Shown here: positions 1 through 9,634 of the stretch, piece after piece | How positions within the stretch are numbered: the first letter of the stretch is position 1 | Layout: each line of letters opens with the position of its first letter | NCBI RefSeq assembly: GCF_003429565.1 | Contig: NZ_QUAK01000237.1 | Span: 1 to 64,000, forward strand | From: Streptomyces triticagri | GTDB lineage: Bacteria > Actinomycetota > Actinomycetes > Streptomycetales > Streptomycetaceae | Length of the DNA stretch: 64,000 nucleotides | Direction of reading: 5' to 3' | Program-made: the position numbers and the translations under genes | Notes under the pieces: model-generated | What the model was told of the DNA's origin: nothing | The model's input: only the letters and a program-made list of their open reading frames with translations | Databases searched by the model: none

Positions 1-41
1 CCCGTACGGCGGGCGGGGCCCGGCCGGGAGCCGGGATCCGG

Positions 42-1571
<1,530 letters not shown>

Positions 1572-1605
1572 GGCCGTTCCTCCAGATGTGATGCCACCCA
1601 CTAGG

Positions 1606-1625
1606 CTGTTCGATATACTGAACAG
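1606..1625. promoter_or_regulatory. Operator-like palindrome between ALDH and iclR-type gene
   Basis: CTGTTC-N8-GAACAG is a perfect 6-bp inverted repeat centred between two divergent genes, 35 bp upstream of the ALDH start. IclR-family proteins bind such short dyads next to their own gene, so this is the likely autoregulatory and ALDH operator. A further half-site, CTGAAC, occurs just downstream (1635-1640). Binding is inferred. Confidence 0.6.
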
Positions 1626-1685
1626 CGTCTCTGATGCTGAACTGCCTCGGAGGCTATGCGCAGGCGAACGAAGGGGTCAAGGGCG

Positions 1686-2459
1686 ATGTCGGGTGCCGAC
1701 ACGGGCGGCGGAGCGCAGGTCAAGTCGGCCGTACGGACCGTGGAGTTGCTGGAGTATTTCGCGGGACGGCCCGGGATGCACACCCTCGCGGCGGTGCAGG
1801 AAGCGGTCGGCTATCCGAAGTCCAGTCTGTACATGTTGCTGCGCACCCTGGTGGAGCTCGGCTGGGTGGAGACGGACGCGACGGGCACCCGGTACGGCAT
1901 CGGGGTGCGCGCGCTGCTCGTCGGCACCTCCTACATCGACGGGGACGAGGTGGTGGCCGCGGCCCGTCCGACCCTGGACCGGCTCTCCGACGACACCACC
2001 GAGACCATCCACCTGGCCCGCCTCGACGGGGTCAATGTGGTCTATCTGGCGACCCGTCAGTCCCAGCACTATCTGCGCCCGTTCACCCGGGTCGGCCGCC
2101 GGCTGCCCGCGCACTCGACGTCGCTGGGCAAGGCCCTGCTCGCGACGTACAGCGACGAGCAGGTGCGCAAGATGCTTCCGGAGACGCTCGGTCCGCTCAC
2201 CGAGCACACCCTGACCGATCGCGAGCAGCTGATCGAGGAGCTGCACGCGGTGCGCGAGCAGGGCTTCGCGGTGGACCGGGAGGAGAACACCCTGGGCCTG
2301 CGCTGCTTCGGTGTCGCCATCCCGTACCGGACGCCGGCCAGGGATGCCATCAGCTGCTCGGTGCCGGTCGCCCGCCTTACACCCGGGCACGAGCAGATGA
2401 TCAAGGACGCCCTGTTCGACGCACGCGACCGGCTCACTCTCGCCACCCGGAGGCTCTGA
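1686..2459 (+). CDS. IclR-family transcriptional regulator
   Basis: A 257-residue regulator with an N-terminal winged helix (about residues 12-70: VKSAVRTVELLEYF, then the recognition region YPKSSLYMLLRTL) and a C-terminal IclR effector domain (about 80-255), including RRLPAHSTSLGKALLA and the late GVAIPYRTP segment. IclR proteins control sugar-acid and aromatic catabolism and bind small carboxylates. An in-frame ATG at 1656 has GGAGG only two bases away, too close; the ATG at 1686 has AAGGGG at nine bases and gives the usual N-terminus. The divergent ALDH gene is the obvious target, and the distant kdgD/udh genes could be too. Ligand unknown. Confidence 0.88.
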   Translation: MSGADTGGGAQVKSAVRTVELLEYFAGRPGMHTLAAVQEAVGYPKSSLYMLLRTLVELGWVETDATGTRYGIGVRALLVGTSYIDGDEVVAAARPTLDRLSDDTTETIHLARLDGVNVVYLATRQSQHYLRPFTRVGRRLPAHSTSLGKALLATYSDEQVRKMLPETLGPLTEHTLTDREQLIEELHAVREQGFAVDREENTLGLRCFGVAIPYRTPARDAISCSVPVARLTPGHEQMIKDALFDARDRLTLATRRL

Positions 2460-2460
2460 A

Positions 2461-2931
2461 TTGGACGTCACGCTCAGACCGGTGCACGACAGCGATCTGC
2501 CGGTGTTCTTCCGGCAGATGAACGATCCGGAGTCACAGCAGGTGGCCGCCTTCGTCTCCGAGCGGACCGCGGACCGGGACCTGTTCGACGCGCACTGGCG
2601 GCGGCTGCGCGACTCGGACTCGATCGTGGTGCGTACGGTGCTGCTCGACGGTGACGTGGTCGGCAGCGCCTCGGTGTACGGGGAGCCGGACGAGCGCGAG
2701 GTGACGTACTGGATCGACCGCTACTACTGGGGTCGCGGAGTGGCGTCGGCGGCGCTCACCGCGCTGCTCGGGCTTGTCCCGGAGCGCCCGCTGCACGCGC
2801 GCGCGGCGGCGGACAACGCGGCCTCGCTGCGGGTCCTGGCCAAATGCGGATTCCGGGTGACCGGCGACGACCGCGGCTTCGCGTATGCGCGCGGCAAGGA
2901 GATCGACGAGGTCGTGCTGCGGCTCGACTAG
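2461..2931 (+). CDS. GNAT-family N-acetyltransferase
   Basis: A 156-residue GCN5-related acetyltransferase of the RimJ/RimL style, expected to move an acetyl group from acetyl-CoA to an amine or protein N-terminus; substrate not predictable. The first strand (VTLRPVHDSDLPVFF) and the acetyl-CoA loop region (WGRGVASAALTALL), followed by HARAAADNAASLRVLAKCGF, are typical. TTG start, with GGAGG (2449-2453) seven bases upstream inside the end of the IclR gene, so translation is probably coupled to it. The stop codon lies inside the left arm of a strong terminator hairpin. Confidence 0.85.
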   Translation: MDVTLRPVHDSDLPVFFRQMNDPESQQVAAFVSERTADRDLFDAHWRRLRDSDSIVVRTVLLDGDVVGSASVYGEPDEREVTYWIDRYYWGRGVASAALTALLGLVPERPLHARAAADNAASLRVLAKCGFRVTGDDRGFAYARGKEIDEVVLRLD

Positions 2932-2984
2932 GTCCTGTCCGGCGGATCTTCGCGGGCTCGCGGCGATCCGCCGGACAGGACCTA
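2929..2984 (+). terminator. Perfect 20-bp stem-loop terminator overlapping a stop codon
   Basis: Positions 2929-2948 pair perfectly with 2965-2984 (20 bp) around a 16-base loop. The first arm begins with the TAG stop of the acetyltransferase gene. No U-tract follows, which is normal for Streptomyces terminators. Confidence 0.8.
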
Positions 2985-3141
2985 GCGGTCTCGGGCCTCC
3001 TGCGCCTCGACCAGCGGGTCGCGGTCGCCCGTGCGGCGGCGGGCGCGGGTGCAGCAGGGCCTCGCCGCCTCCCCCGCCCGGCGGAGGCGGTTCGGCCTCC
3101 GGCAGGAGGTGCCGGGACCCGTACCGCGCCAGCGTGGAGAC

Positions 3142-4230
3142 ATGACTTCCACCGCTCCGAAGCCGCTCACCGAGTCCGCGTCCGGCGCTGTTCCCGCCGC
3201 GGCTCCCGACAACCCGCCGCCCCTCTCCCGGGCCCGCCGCATCCTGCGCGCCGTCGCGATCCTCGGCTGCCTGCCGTACCTCACGCTGAAGACGATCTGG
3301 ATCGCCGGCGGCGAGATCGGCATCCCGCCGGACAGCTCGCTCCTCGAGCACCGCACGACGATGGCCCTGGCCAATGCGGGCACCGTCCTGATGGACGGCG
3401 CCGTGATCGTACTCGTACTGCTGCTGACCCGGCCCTGGGGCCTTCGGATGCCCGCCTGGCTGCTCGCGGTGCCGCTGTGGATCGCGAGCGGGCTGCTGGC
3501 CCCGATCGTGGCGGGCTATCCGCTGCAGATGGCGGTCCGGCTGTTCCCCGGGGCGCCGGAGAGCGGCACCACCGGGGCCTCCGAACCGTTCCTGGACGAC
3601 TGGGTGTTCGCGGTCGTCTATCCGGGCTTCATCGTCCAGGCGCTCGCGCTCGGGGGCCTGTTCGTGCTGTACGCGCGGGACCGCTGGGGCCATCTGTGGC
3701 AGGGCCGGCTGCACGGCCTGCCCCGTACCGCGACCGCCCCGGCACAGCGGATCACCGCCTGCGTCGTCGCCGTACTGGCCCTCCTGCCGGCCGCAGTGCA
3801 CCTGTCCTGGGCGGCGGGCTCGAGGGCAGGCCTGAACGCGTCCCGCGCGGAGGACTACACCCGCGACTCGGCCGTTCTCGACCTGGTCTATGTGGGCTTC
3901 ACCGTGACGGCCGTGGCGGGCGTGCTGCTGCTGGCCTTCCCGCGCGGCCGCGCCCTGCCGGTGAAGCTGCCGCTCGCCCTGGCCTGGGTGGGCTCGGGCG
4001 CCCTCGCCTGCTGGGGCGGCTGGATGCTCATGACCTCCCTCACCACCGTCGACGACCTGACGAAACAACCGACTCCGGCACTGCAGCTGACCTACGCTGT
4101 CCAGATGATCGTCGGGATCCTCGTGGCCACCTTCGGCGCCTACTTCTTCGCCGAACGGGCCGCGGCCGCACGCCCCGCCGTCGCCGCCGCGGACCACGAC
4201 GCCACCGCCCCGGCCCGCCCCCGCGGATGA
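3142..4230 (+). CDS. Polytopic membrane protein of a two-component cluster
   Basis: 362 residues with about eight hydrophobic segments (for example around ILRAVAILGCLPYLTL and VIVLVLLLTRPWG, and a last one near IVGILVATFGAYFF) and no recognisable enzyme motif. It is a conserved Streptomyces-type integral membrane protein of unknown function. Its TGA overlaps the ATG of the following histidine kinase (ATGA), so the two are translationally coupled. That suggests it helps the kinase sense envelope conditions, or is its main partner. Start chosen at 3142 because residues upstream are low-complexity and unlike the rest; the ribosome site there is weak. Confidence 0.75.
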   Translation: MTSTAPKPLTESASGAVPAAAPDNPPPLSRARRILRAVAILGCLPYLTLKTIWIAGGEIGIPPDSSLLEHRTTMALANAGTVLMDGAVIVLVLLLTRPWGLRMPAWLLAVPLWIASGLLAPIVAGYPLQMAVRLFPGAPESGTTGASEPFLDDWVFAVVYPGFIVQALALGGLFVLYARDRWGHLWQGRLHGLPRTATAPAQRITACVVAVLALLPAAVHLSWAAGSRAGLNASRAEDYTRDSAVLDLVYVGFTVTAVAGVLLLAFPRGRALPVKLPLALAWVGSGALACWGGWMLMTSLTTVDDLTKQPTPALQLTYAVQMIVGILVATFGAYFFAERAAAARPAVAAADHDATAPARPRG

Positions 4231-5507
4231 CGGTCCCGCTGCGGCAGTGCGGCCGGTGGCTCTTCGGCCGGCAGGCCCGCCTGCGCTGGGTGCACCTGGT
4301 GCTCGGCGGGGCCCTGCTGATGCCGTACTTCCTGCTCGGCTCGATCTTCGTGGGGCCGCTGCTCGGTGAGGGGCAGCCGCTGTTCGGTTCGCTGCGGGCG
4401 CAGTTCATCTCCTACGCGGCGGCGCTGCCCCTGGTGGCGCTCAGTGCGCTGATCTTTCCGCTGGCCCGGCCGCTCTCGGTGGGCGCCGTGCGGGCGCTGT
4501 GCGGGGTCCACGAGGAGCTCGCCGAGGGGCCCGCGCGGTCCCGGGCGGCCCGGGTGCGGACCTCGGCCTGGTTCACACTGCACCTCGGGGTCGGCGCGCT
4601 GATCAGCGGGATGACGCTCGCGGTGCCGCCGTTCTCGGTGTTCCTGCTCGCGGTGCCGGTGTTCCGTGTGCTGCGGGAGTCCCGGTTCGGGGATCCCGCG
4701 CTCTTCGAGCACACCTGGGCGGTGGTGCTCGCCCCGGTGGCGGGGGCGGTCTGCCTGGTGCTGCTCGCCGCGTGCGCGGCCGCCGCCGGGACGCTGCTCG
4801 CCCGCTGGGCTCCGCAGCTGCTCGCGCCCGCTCCGGCCGACCGGCTCGCCGCCGCGGAGGAGCGCGCGGCGGAGCTCGCGGTGCGCAACCGGCTCGCGCG
4901 CGAGCTGCACGACTCGGTGGGGCACGCACTCAGCGCGGTCACCCTGCAGGCGAGCGCCGCGCGCCGGGTCCTGGACTCCGACCCCGATTTCGTACGCGAG
5001 GCCCTGTCCGCCATCGAGGACACCACCCGGCGCACGGTGGGTGAACTCGACGCGGTGCTGGGCCTGTTGCGCGAGGGCGACGAGGCGGGCGAGGGCGGGC
5101 GGCCGACGTCCGCACCGACCCTGGAGGCCGATCTGGACGGACTGCTCACCCGCACCCGGGCCGCCGGACTGCCCGTCGAGGCGTCGATCGGCCCCGGTGT
5201 GGACCCGGCGACGCTGCCCGCCCTGGTCTCCCGCGAGGCGTACCGGATCGTGCAGGAGGGCCTGAGCAATGCGCTCAAGCACGCGGGCTCTGTGCCGGTG
5301 ACCGTGCACATCGCCCGTACGGACTCGGCGCTCGAGATCGTCACGGAGAACCCGCTGCCCACCGCCTCCCCGCCCCGGGACGGCGGTGGCCGCGGTCTGC
5401 GCGGCATCGCCGAGCGCGCCCGCCTTCTCGGCGGTACGGCCACGGCGGGCGCCGCCGACGGCCGCTGGAGACTCTGCGTACGACTGCCCCTGGGAGGACC
5501 CCGATGA
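4227..5507 (+). CDS. Sensor histidine kinase (NarL/DesK-type, HisKA_3)
   Basis: A 426-residue membrane kinase. Four or more hydrophobic segments occupy residues 20-200. A HisKA_3 dimerisation box follows (RELHDSVGHALSAVTLQA; phospho-acceptor His228), then a HATPase_c domain with N-box IVQEGLSNALKHAG and G-box GGGRGLRGIAERARLLGG. This family phosphorylates LuxR-type response regulators. The ATG overlaps the stop of the preceding membrane-protein gene and the TGA overlaps the ATG of the response regulator, so all three are expected on one transcript. The stimulus is unknown; the sensor part is purely membrane-embedded with no extracytoplasmic domain. Confidence 0.93.
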   Translation: MTVPLRQCGRWLFGRQARLRWVHLVLGGALLMPYFLLGSIFVGPLLGEGQPLFGSLRAQFISYAAALPLVALSALIFPLARPLSVGAVRALCGVHEELAEGPARSRAARVRTSAWFTLHLGVGALISGMTLAVPPFSVFLLAVPVFRVLRESRFGDPALFEHTWAVVLAPVAGAVCLVLLAACAAAAGTLLARWAPQLLAPAPADRLAAAEERAAELAVRNRLARELHDSVGHALSAVTLQASAARRVLDSDPDFVREALSAIEDTTRRTVGELDAVLGLLREGDEAGEGGRPTSAPTLEADLDGLLTRTRAAGLPVEASIGPGVDPATLPALVSREAYRIVQEGLSNALKHAGSVPVTVHIARTDSALEIVTENPLPTASPPRDGGGRGLRGIAERARLLGGTATAGAADGRWRLCVRLPLGGPR

Positions 5508-6169
5508 AGACCAGCGACGGTGCGCCGATCCGGGTGGTGCTCGCCGACGACGAGCGGATGGTGCGCACCGCCCTGCGGGCCATCCTCGAGTCGGAGAACG
5601 AGTTCGAGGTGGCGGGCGAGGCGGCGACCGGTGCGGAGGCGGTGGCCGTGGTCCGCGAGCTGCTTCCCGATGTGGTCCTGATGGACGTACGGATGCCCGA
5701 GGTGGACGGGATCCGGGCGACCGAGCAGATCCTCAGGACGGTCGCCGAGCCGCCCCGGATCGTGGTCGTCACGACCTTCGAGAACGACGCGTACGTGTAC
5801 GAGGCACTGCGCGCCGGCGCCTCGGGCTTCCTCCTGAAGCGGGCCGACGCGGACGAACTGGTGCAGGCGGTGCGCCTGGTGGCGCGCAGCGACTCGCTGC
5901 TCTTCCCGGCGGCGGTGCGCTCGCTCGCCGCCGAGCACGCCGCGGCCCGGCGGGCGGCGCCGCCGTGGGTGGCGCGGCTCTCCGGGCGGGAGGCGGACGT
6001 CCTGCGGCTGATGGCGACCGGGCTCACCAATGCGGAGATCGCGAGCCGCATCGGAGTCGGCCCGGCGACCGTGAAGACCCATGTGGCGTCGGTCCTCGCG
6101 AAGACCGGCACCCGGGACCGTACGCAGGCGGTGATCGCCGCCTACGAGGCGGGCTTCGTCGGCACCTGA
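5504..6169 (+). CDS. LuxR/NarL-family response regulator
   Basis: A 221-residue DNA-binding response regulator. The receiver domain has the acidic pair at the end of strand 1 (VVLADDERMV), phospho-acceptor Asp61 in LMDVRMPEVDG, the switch threonine in VVVTTF and the lysine in FLLKRAD. The C-terminal LuxR helix-turn-helix is LSGREADVLRLMATGLTNAE followed by IASRIGVGPATVKTHV. Partner of the kinase encoded just upstream (ATGA overlap). A class B penicillin-binding protein gene lies 97 bp downstream in the same direction and may be a target, but this is only proximity. Confidence 0.94.
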   Translation: MKTSDGAPIRVVLADDERMVRTALRAILESENEFEVAGEAATGAEAVAVVRELLPDVVLMDVRMPEVDGIRATEQILRTVAEPPRIVVVTTFENDAYVYEALRAGASGFLLKRADADELVQAVRLVARSDSLLFPAAVRSLAAEHAAARRAAPPWVARLSGREADVLRLMATGLTNAEIASRIGVGPATVKTHVASVLAKTGTRDRTQAVIAAYEAGFVGT

Positions 6170-6266
6170 CGCCGCACCGCCCCCCCCCGGCACCCGGGAT
6201 GAGAGCTTTCTGAGAAAACGCCCCGCCGGGAACGCGGCGGCACGCCCGGATCGTCCCTCCAGTGGG

Positions 6267-7712
6267 ATGAACAAGATGATCAGGCGCGCCTCGGTCTTCT
6301 CGCTGCTCCTGGTGCTATCCCTGCTTGTCAGGGCGACCTGGGTGCAGTTCTACGAAGGCGAGGCCCTCGCGGACAGCAAGCACAACCGGCGGAACGTGAT
6401 GGAGACGTACGCGAACCCGCTGGGCAACATCGTGGTCGCCGGAGAGGCGGTCACCGGATCGGAGCGGACCACCGGCAGCGACCTCGCGTACAAGCGCACC
6501 TATCGGGACGGCTCCCTCTACTCGGCCGTCACGGGCTACACCTCGCAGGTGTACGGCGCCACCCAGCTCGAGGGCATCTACCAGGACGTCCTCGACGGCT
6601 CCGACACCCGGCTGAAGAACCCCCGCGAGGCGGTCACCGGCGAGCGGGCCGGCCCGGGCGACGTGGTGACCACCATCGACCCCGCGGTGCAGAAGGCCGC
6701 GACGAAGGCGCTCGGAGACAACAAGGGCGCCGCGGTGGCCATCGACCCGAAGTCCGGCCGGATCCTCGGCATGGTCTCCTCCCCCTCGTACGACCCGTCG
6801 CGGATCAGCGGGAGCACGGACGGCGACGCCTGGAAGGAGCTGACGGGCGACGAGGACAAGCCGATGGTGAACCGAGCGCTGCGCCAGCCGCTGCCGCCCG
6901 GCTCGACCTTCAAGCTGGTGGTGGCCGCGGCGGCCCTCGAGGACGGCCTGTACGACTCGGTGGACGAGCGCACGGACAGCCCCGACCCGTACACCGCGCC
7001 CGGCACCAGCACTCCGGTCACCAACGAGAACCCGTCGGCACCCTGCGAGGACGCGACCCTGCGGACGGCCCTGCAGTACTCCTGCAACAACGTCTTCGGC
7101 AAGCTCGCGGTGGACCTCGGCCAGGACAAGGTCGCCGCGATGGCCGAGAAGTTCGGCTTCAACGACAAGGAGCAGGACGTCCCCGTACGGGCCTCGGTGA
7201 GCGGCTATCCCTCGGGCATGGACAAGCCGCAGACGGCCCTGAGCGGCATCGGCCAGTTCGAGGTGACGGCGACGCCGCTGCAGATCGCCATGGTGAGCGC
7301 GACGCTGGCGAACGGCGGGGAGCTGGTCTCCCCGGACATGGTGGACCGGGTCACGGACTCCGGCGGTGACGTCCTGGAGAACCACGACGACCCGGACACC
7401 GAGCGTGTGGTGAGCGAGCGCAACGCCGAGCAGCTGCGGTCCGCCATGGAGACCGTAGTGGACAAGGGCACCGGCACCAATGCCCGGATCCCCGGCATGA
7501 CCGTGGGCGGCAAGACGGGCACCGCGCAGCACGGCGAGCGCAACGAGAACACTCCGTACGCCTGGTTCACGTCCTATGCGCAGAACTCGGACGGCGACCA
7601 GGTCGCGGTCGCGGTGATCATCGAGGACTCGGGCGCCGCGCGCTCGGAGGTCAGCGGCAACGGTCTCGCGGCGCCGGTCGCGCGGGCGATGATGCGGGCG
7701 GCTCTCGACTGA
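6267..7712 (+). CDS. Class B penicillin-binding protein (transpeptidase)
   Basis: 481 residues: one N-terminal membrane anchor (residues 9-26), a short dimerisation region (30-140) and a transpeptidase domain with all three catalytic motifs: STFK (Ser213-Lys216), SCN (Ser272-Asn274) and KTGT (from Lys416). It cross-links peptidoglycan stem peptides outside the membrane and should bind beta-lactams. Size and the N-terminus ending in RRNVMETYANPLGNIVVAG resemble the short PbpA group, usually partnered by a SEDS glycosyltransferase (RodA/FtsW). No SEDS gene is adjacent, so this is an orphan paralogue. The preceding 97 bp hold a run of nine C at 6180-6188. Confidence 0.92.
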   Translation: MNKMIRRASVFSLLLVLSLLVRATWVQFYEGEALADSKHNRRNVMETYANPLGNIVVAGEAVTGSERTTGSDLAYKRTYRDGSLYSAVTGYTSQVYGATQLEGIYQDVLDGSDTRLKNPREAVTGERAGPGDVVTTIDPAVQKAATKALGDNKGAAVAIDPKSGRILGMVSSPSYDPSRISGSTDGDAWKELTGDEDKPMVNRALRQPLPPGSTFKLVVAAAALEDGLYDSVDERTDSPDPYTAPGTSTPVTNENPSAPCEDATLRTALQYSCNNVFGKLAVDLGQDKVAAMAEKFGFNDKEQDVPVRASVSGYPSGMDKPQTALSGIGQFEVTATPLQIAMVSATLANGGELVSPDMVDRVTDSGGDVLENHDDPDTERVVSERNAEQLRSAMETVVDKGTGTNARIPGMTVGGKTGTAQHGERNENTPYAWFTSYAQNSDGDQVAVAVIIEDSGAARSEVSGNGLAAPVARAMMRAALD

Positions 7713-7727
7713 GCCGGTCCGGGCCGG

Positions 7728-8312
7728 TCAGCCGGCCGTCCAGTCGGGGCGGCGGCCGCTGAGGCCCACGACGCGGTCGAGCAGCGGTGCGTCCGCGGGG
7801 ACCGGCACGATCGGGCCGAACATGCCCTCCCGTTCCGGTCCGTCCGGCGAGGCGGCGAGGAGCGCATGGGCGACCTCGAGTCCCGCCGGGTCCGGTGCGT
7901 ACGGCTGTCCGGTGGCGCGGGCCAGGTCCCAGCCGTGCAGGATCAGCTCGTCCATCGCGATCTGTCCCGCGACCGCGCCGGGCAGATCGAGGCCGCCCGC
8001 TCTGGTGTCGCCGGTCCAGGCCTCCGGGGCGCGCCAGGCCTCGGCCAACTCCTGCAGGTTCTCGGCGAGTTCGGCCCGCCAGTCGGGCCCGATGTCCGGC
8101 TTTGCGGTGTCGGGACTGGTGTCCGTCGTCGGCCCGAGGTCCTTGCGGCCGGCGTCGCGGAAGGCCGCGGCGAGTCCTGTGAGGTGGCCGAGGAGATTGC
8201 GTACGGCGAAGTCCTCGCAGGGCGTGGGGTCGGTGAGCTGCTCGTCCCTGACCGCCGCGGCGAGGTGCGCGACGGCGCGGGTCTGGGGGTGGAAGTCCAC
8301 GGTCTCGTCCAT
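7728..8312 (-). CDS. TIGR03086-type DinB/mycothiol-S-transferase-like metal-binding protein
   Basis: 194 residues of the actinobacterial DinB-like/maleylpyruvate-isomerase N-terminal superfamily. Recognisable parts are TPCEDFAVRNLLGHLTG near the N-terminus (first metal histidine), a central GQIAMDELILHGWDLARATG and the final VVGLSGRRPDW. Members bind a divalent metal with three histidines and some use mycothiol; the substrate here is unknown. Convergent with the penicillin-binding protein gene, 15 bp apart. No clear ribosome site precedes the ATG. Confidence 0.8.
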   Translation of the reverse strand: MDETVDFHPQTRAVAHLAAAVRDEQLTDPTPCEDFAVRNLLGHLTGLAAAFRDAGRKDLGPTTDTSPDTAKPDIGPDWRAELAENLQELAEAWRAPEAWTGDTRAGGLDLPGAVAGQIAMDELILHGWDLARATGQPYAPDPAGLEVAHALLAASPDGPEREGMFGPIVPVPADAPLLDRVVGLSGRRPDWTAG

Positions 8313-8356
8313 ACGAGTGGTGACCGGTTCCGGGTGCCGGACTCATCGGTCGATGT

Positions 8357-8471
8357 CCCCAGCCCCGCCCCTTCCCGAAAGTCCTCAATCGCCGGACGGG
8401 CTTTGTAGAAGCCCCTCCGGCGTTTGAGGAGGCCCGCCCGGCAGGGCTCTCGGGAAGGGGCGGGGCTGGGG
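8357..8471 (-). repeat. Long inverted repeat containing a Streptomyces 'CCGGCGTTTGAGGA' palindrome; probable terminator
   Basis: Outer arms 8357-8378 and 8450-8471 match over 22 bases. Nested inside is an imperfect second hairpin built on CCTCAATCGCCGGACGGG (8383-8400) and CCCCTCCGGCGTTTGAGGA (8412-8430). It sits six bases beyond the stop of the kdgD-linked gene, so it probably terminates that transcript. Related cores occur at 11741, 19846 and 57136. Confidence 0.75.
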
Positions 8472-8476
8472 ATCTT

Positions 8477-9634
8477 CTACCCGGCGAGCTGCTGCCGCAC
8501 GAGAGCAAGATCCGCATCGGACGCGAGCCCCGCGTGATAGAGCCGCAGCTCAGTCGCCCCCTCCACAGCCGCCCGCGCGGCATCCGCACGGAGCGTGCCA
8601 GGACTACCCCCCATCCCACTGACCACCGTCAGATTCGCCGCCAGCACCGCACCCGGCACCCCCCGCGAAGCGAAGGACGAAAGCAACCCCACCCCACCCG
8701 CACAGGGCACCACCACCCCATCGGCCAGGGCCAGCACATGATCCGGCGAAACCCCGACATTCGCCCCGCACGCCCGCACCGCGGAATCCGCATGCAGCAA
8801 CACCCGAAACCCGCCCGGCGCAGCCGCCCGCACCGCCCCGACGACCTCCTCCTGGAGGGACCGGGCCACCCCGACCCGGAAGCCCAGCACCGCATCCGCG
8901 AGCTGCGCATCCCCGAGCAGCCCCGCATCCGTCGCGTCGACGGCCCCGGTCCCCCGCCACAGCGGTTCGAGCCCCCGCCGCACCGCCTCGGCGAGCCGCT
9001 CCGCGTCGACGCCCGCCTCCGCGTACCCCGCGCGGCAGTGCGCGCAGAAACACAGCGACATCAGATACCGCCCGGCATCCCCGAGTTCGACCCCCGCGAT
9101 CTTGTCGTGCGCGTGCAGATGCGCGAGCCCGTACCAGCCGCAGGACTCCAGCTCCGTGCCTCGCGCCCCCGGCCGCACCGCGGCCTCCGCGGCGAGCTCC
9201 GTCAGGTATGCGCGCGTGGCGGGCTGGGCGATGCAGGGCGCCCACGGGTAGCGGTCGCCGTAGGCGTTGGTCACCGAGGTGCCGGGGTGCTCGGCGCCGA
9301 GCCGTGAGTTGTGGGCGAGCACCACCCAGCTGTGCACCTCGAGTCCGGCGGCCTCCAGCGCGGCGGCCGCAGTCCCGTACGCATCACCGGGCGCCCAGTC
9401 GCCCGCGGGGTACGGCCGGAGCGTACGTCCGGACCAGCGCGGGCCCGGCGGGTAGAGGACGGCGGAGTGCTCGGCGGTGACGATGCGGTGGCGCGGATGG
9501 CGCGGGGTGAGGGCCCGGGTGGAGTGGTACGCGGCGGCGAGGGTGACCTGCTGTACGCCGAGCCCGGCGATCCGCTCCGCGGCGGCCGGGTCGCCGTTGA
9601 CGTCCCAGGGGTACAGGAAGGCGCCGGCTCTCAC
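8477..9634 (-). CDS. Uncharacterised protein translationally coupled to kdgD
   Basis: 385 residues; I do not recognise a named family. The start YPWDVNGDPAAAERIAGLG followed by alternating hydrophobic strands looks like a TIM-barrel, glycoside-hydrolase-like layout. Features include acidic/aromatic segments TELESCGWYGLAHLHAHDK and SLCFCAHCRAGYAEAG, the latter a Cys-x-Cys-x2-Cys cluster, and RVLLHADSAVRACG. There is no signal peptide. The GTG start overlaps the kdgD stop (GTGA), so it is made with KdgD, implying a role in uronate or glucarate use, perhaps releasing uronic acid from a glycoside. That function is inference only; the gene itself is well supported by coupling, length and codon use. 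Confidence 0.75.
   Translation of the reverse strand: MRAGAFLYPWDVNGDPAAAERIAGLGVQQVTLAAAYHSTRALTPRHPRHRIVTAEHSAVLYPPGPRWSGRTLRPYPAGDWAPGDAYGTAAAALEAAGLEVHSWVVLAHNSRLGAEHPGTSVTNAYGDRYPWAPCIAQPATRAYLTELAAEAAVRPGARGTELESCGWYGLAHLHAHDKIAGVELGDAGRYLMSLCFCAHCRAGYAEAGVDAERLAEAVRRGLEPLWRGTGAVDATDAGLLGDAQLADAVLGFRVGVARSLQEEVVGAVRAAAPGGFRVLLHADSAVRACGANVGVSPDHVLALADGVVVPCAGGVGLLSSFASRGVPGAVLAANLTVVSGMGGSPGTLRADAARAAVEGATELRLYHAGLASDADLALVRQQLAG

Noticed and set aside
8313..8476. Short gene in the hairpin region
   Set aside because: Frames here are translations of the nested palindrome only.
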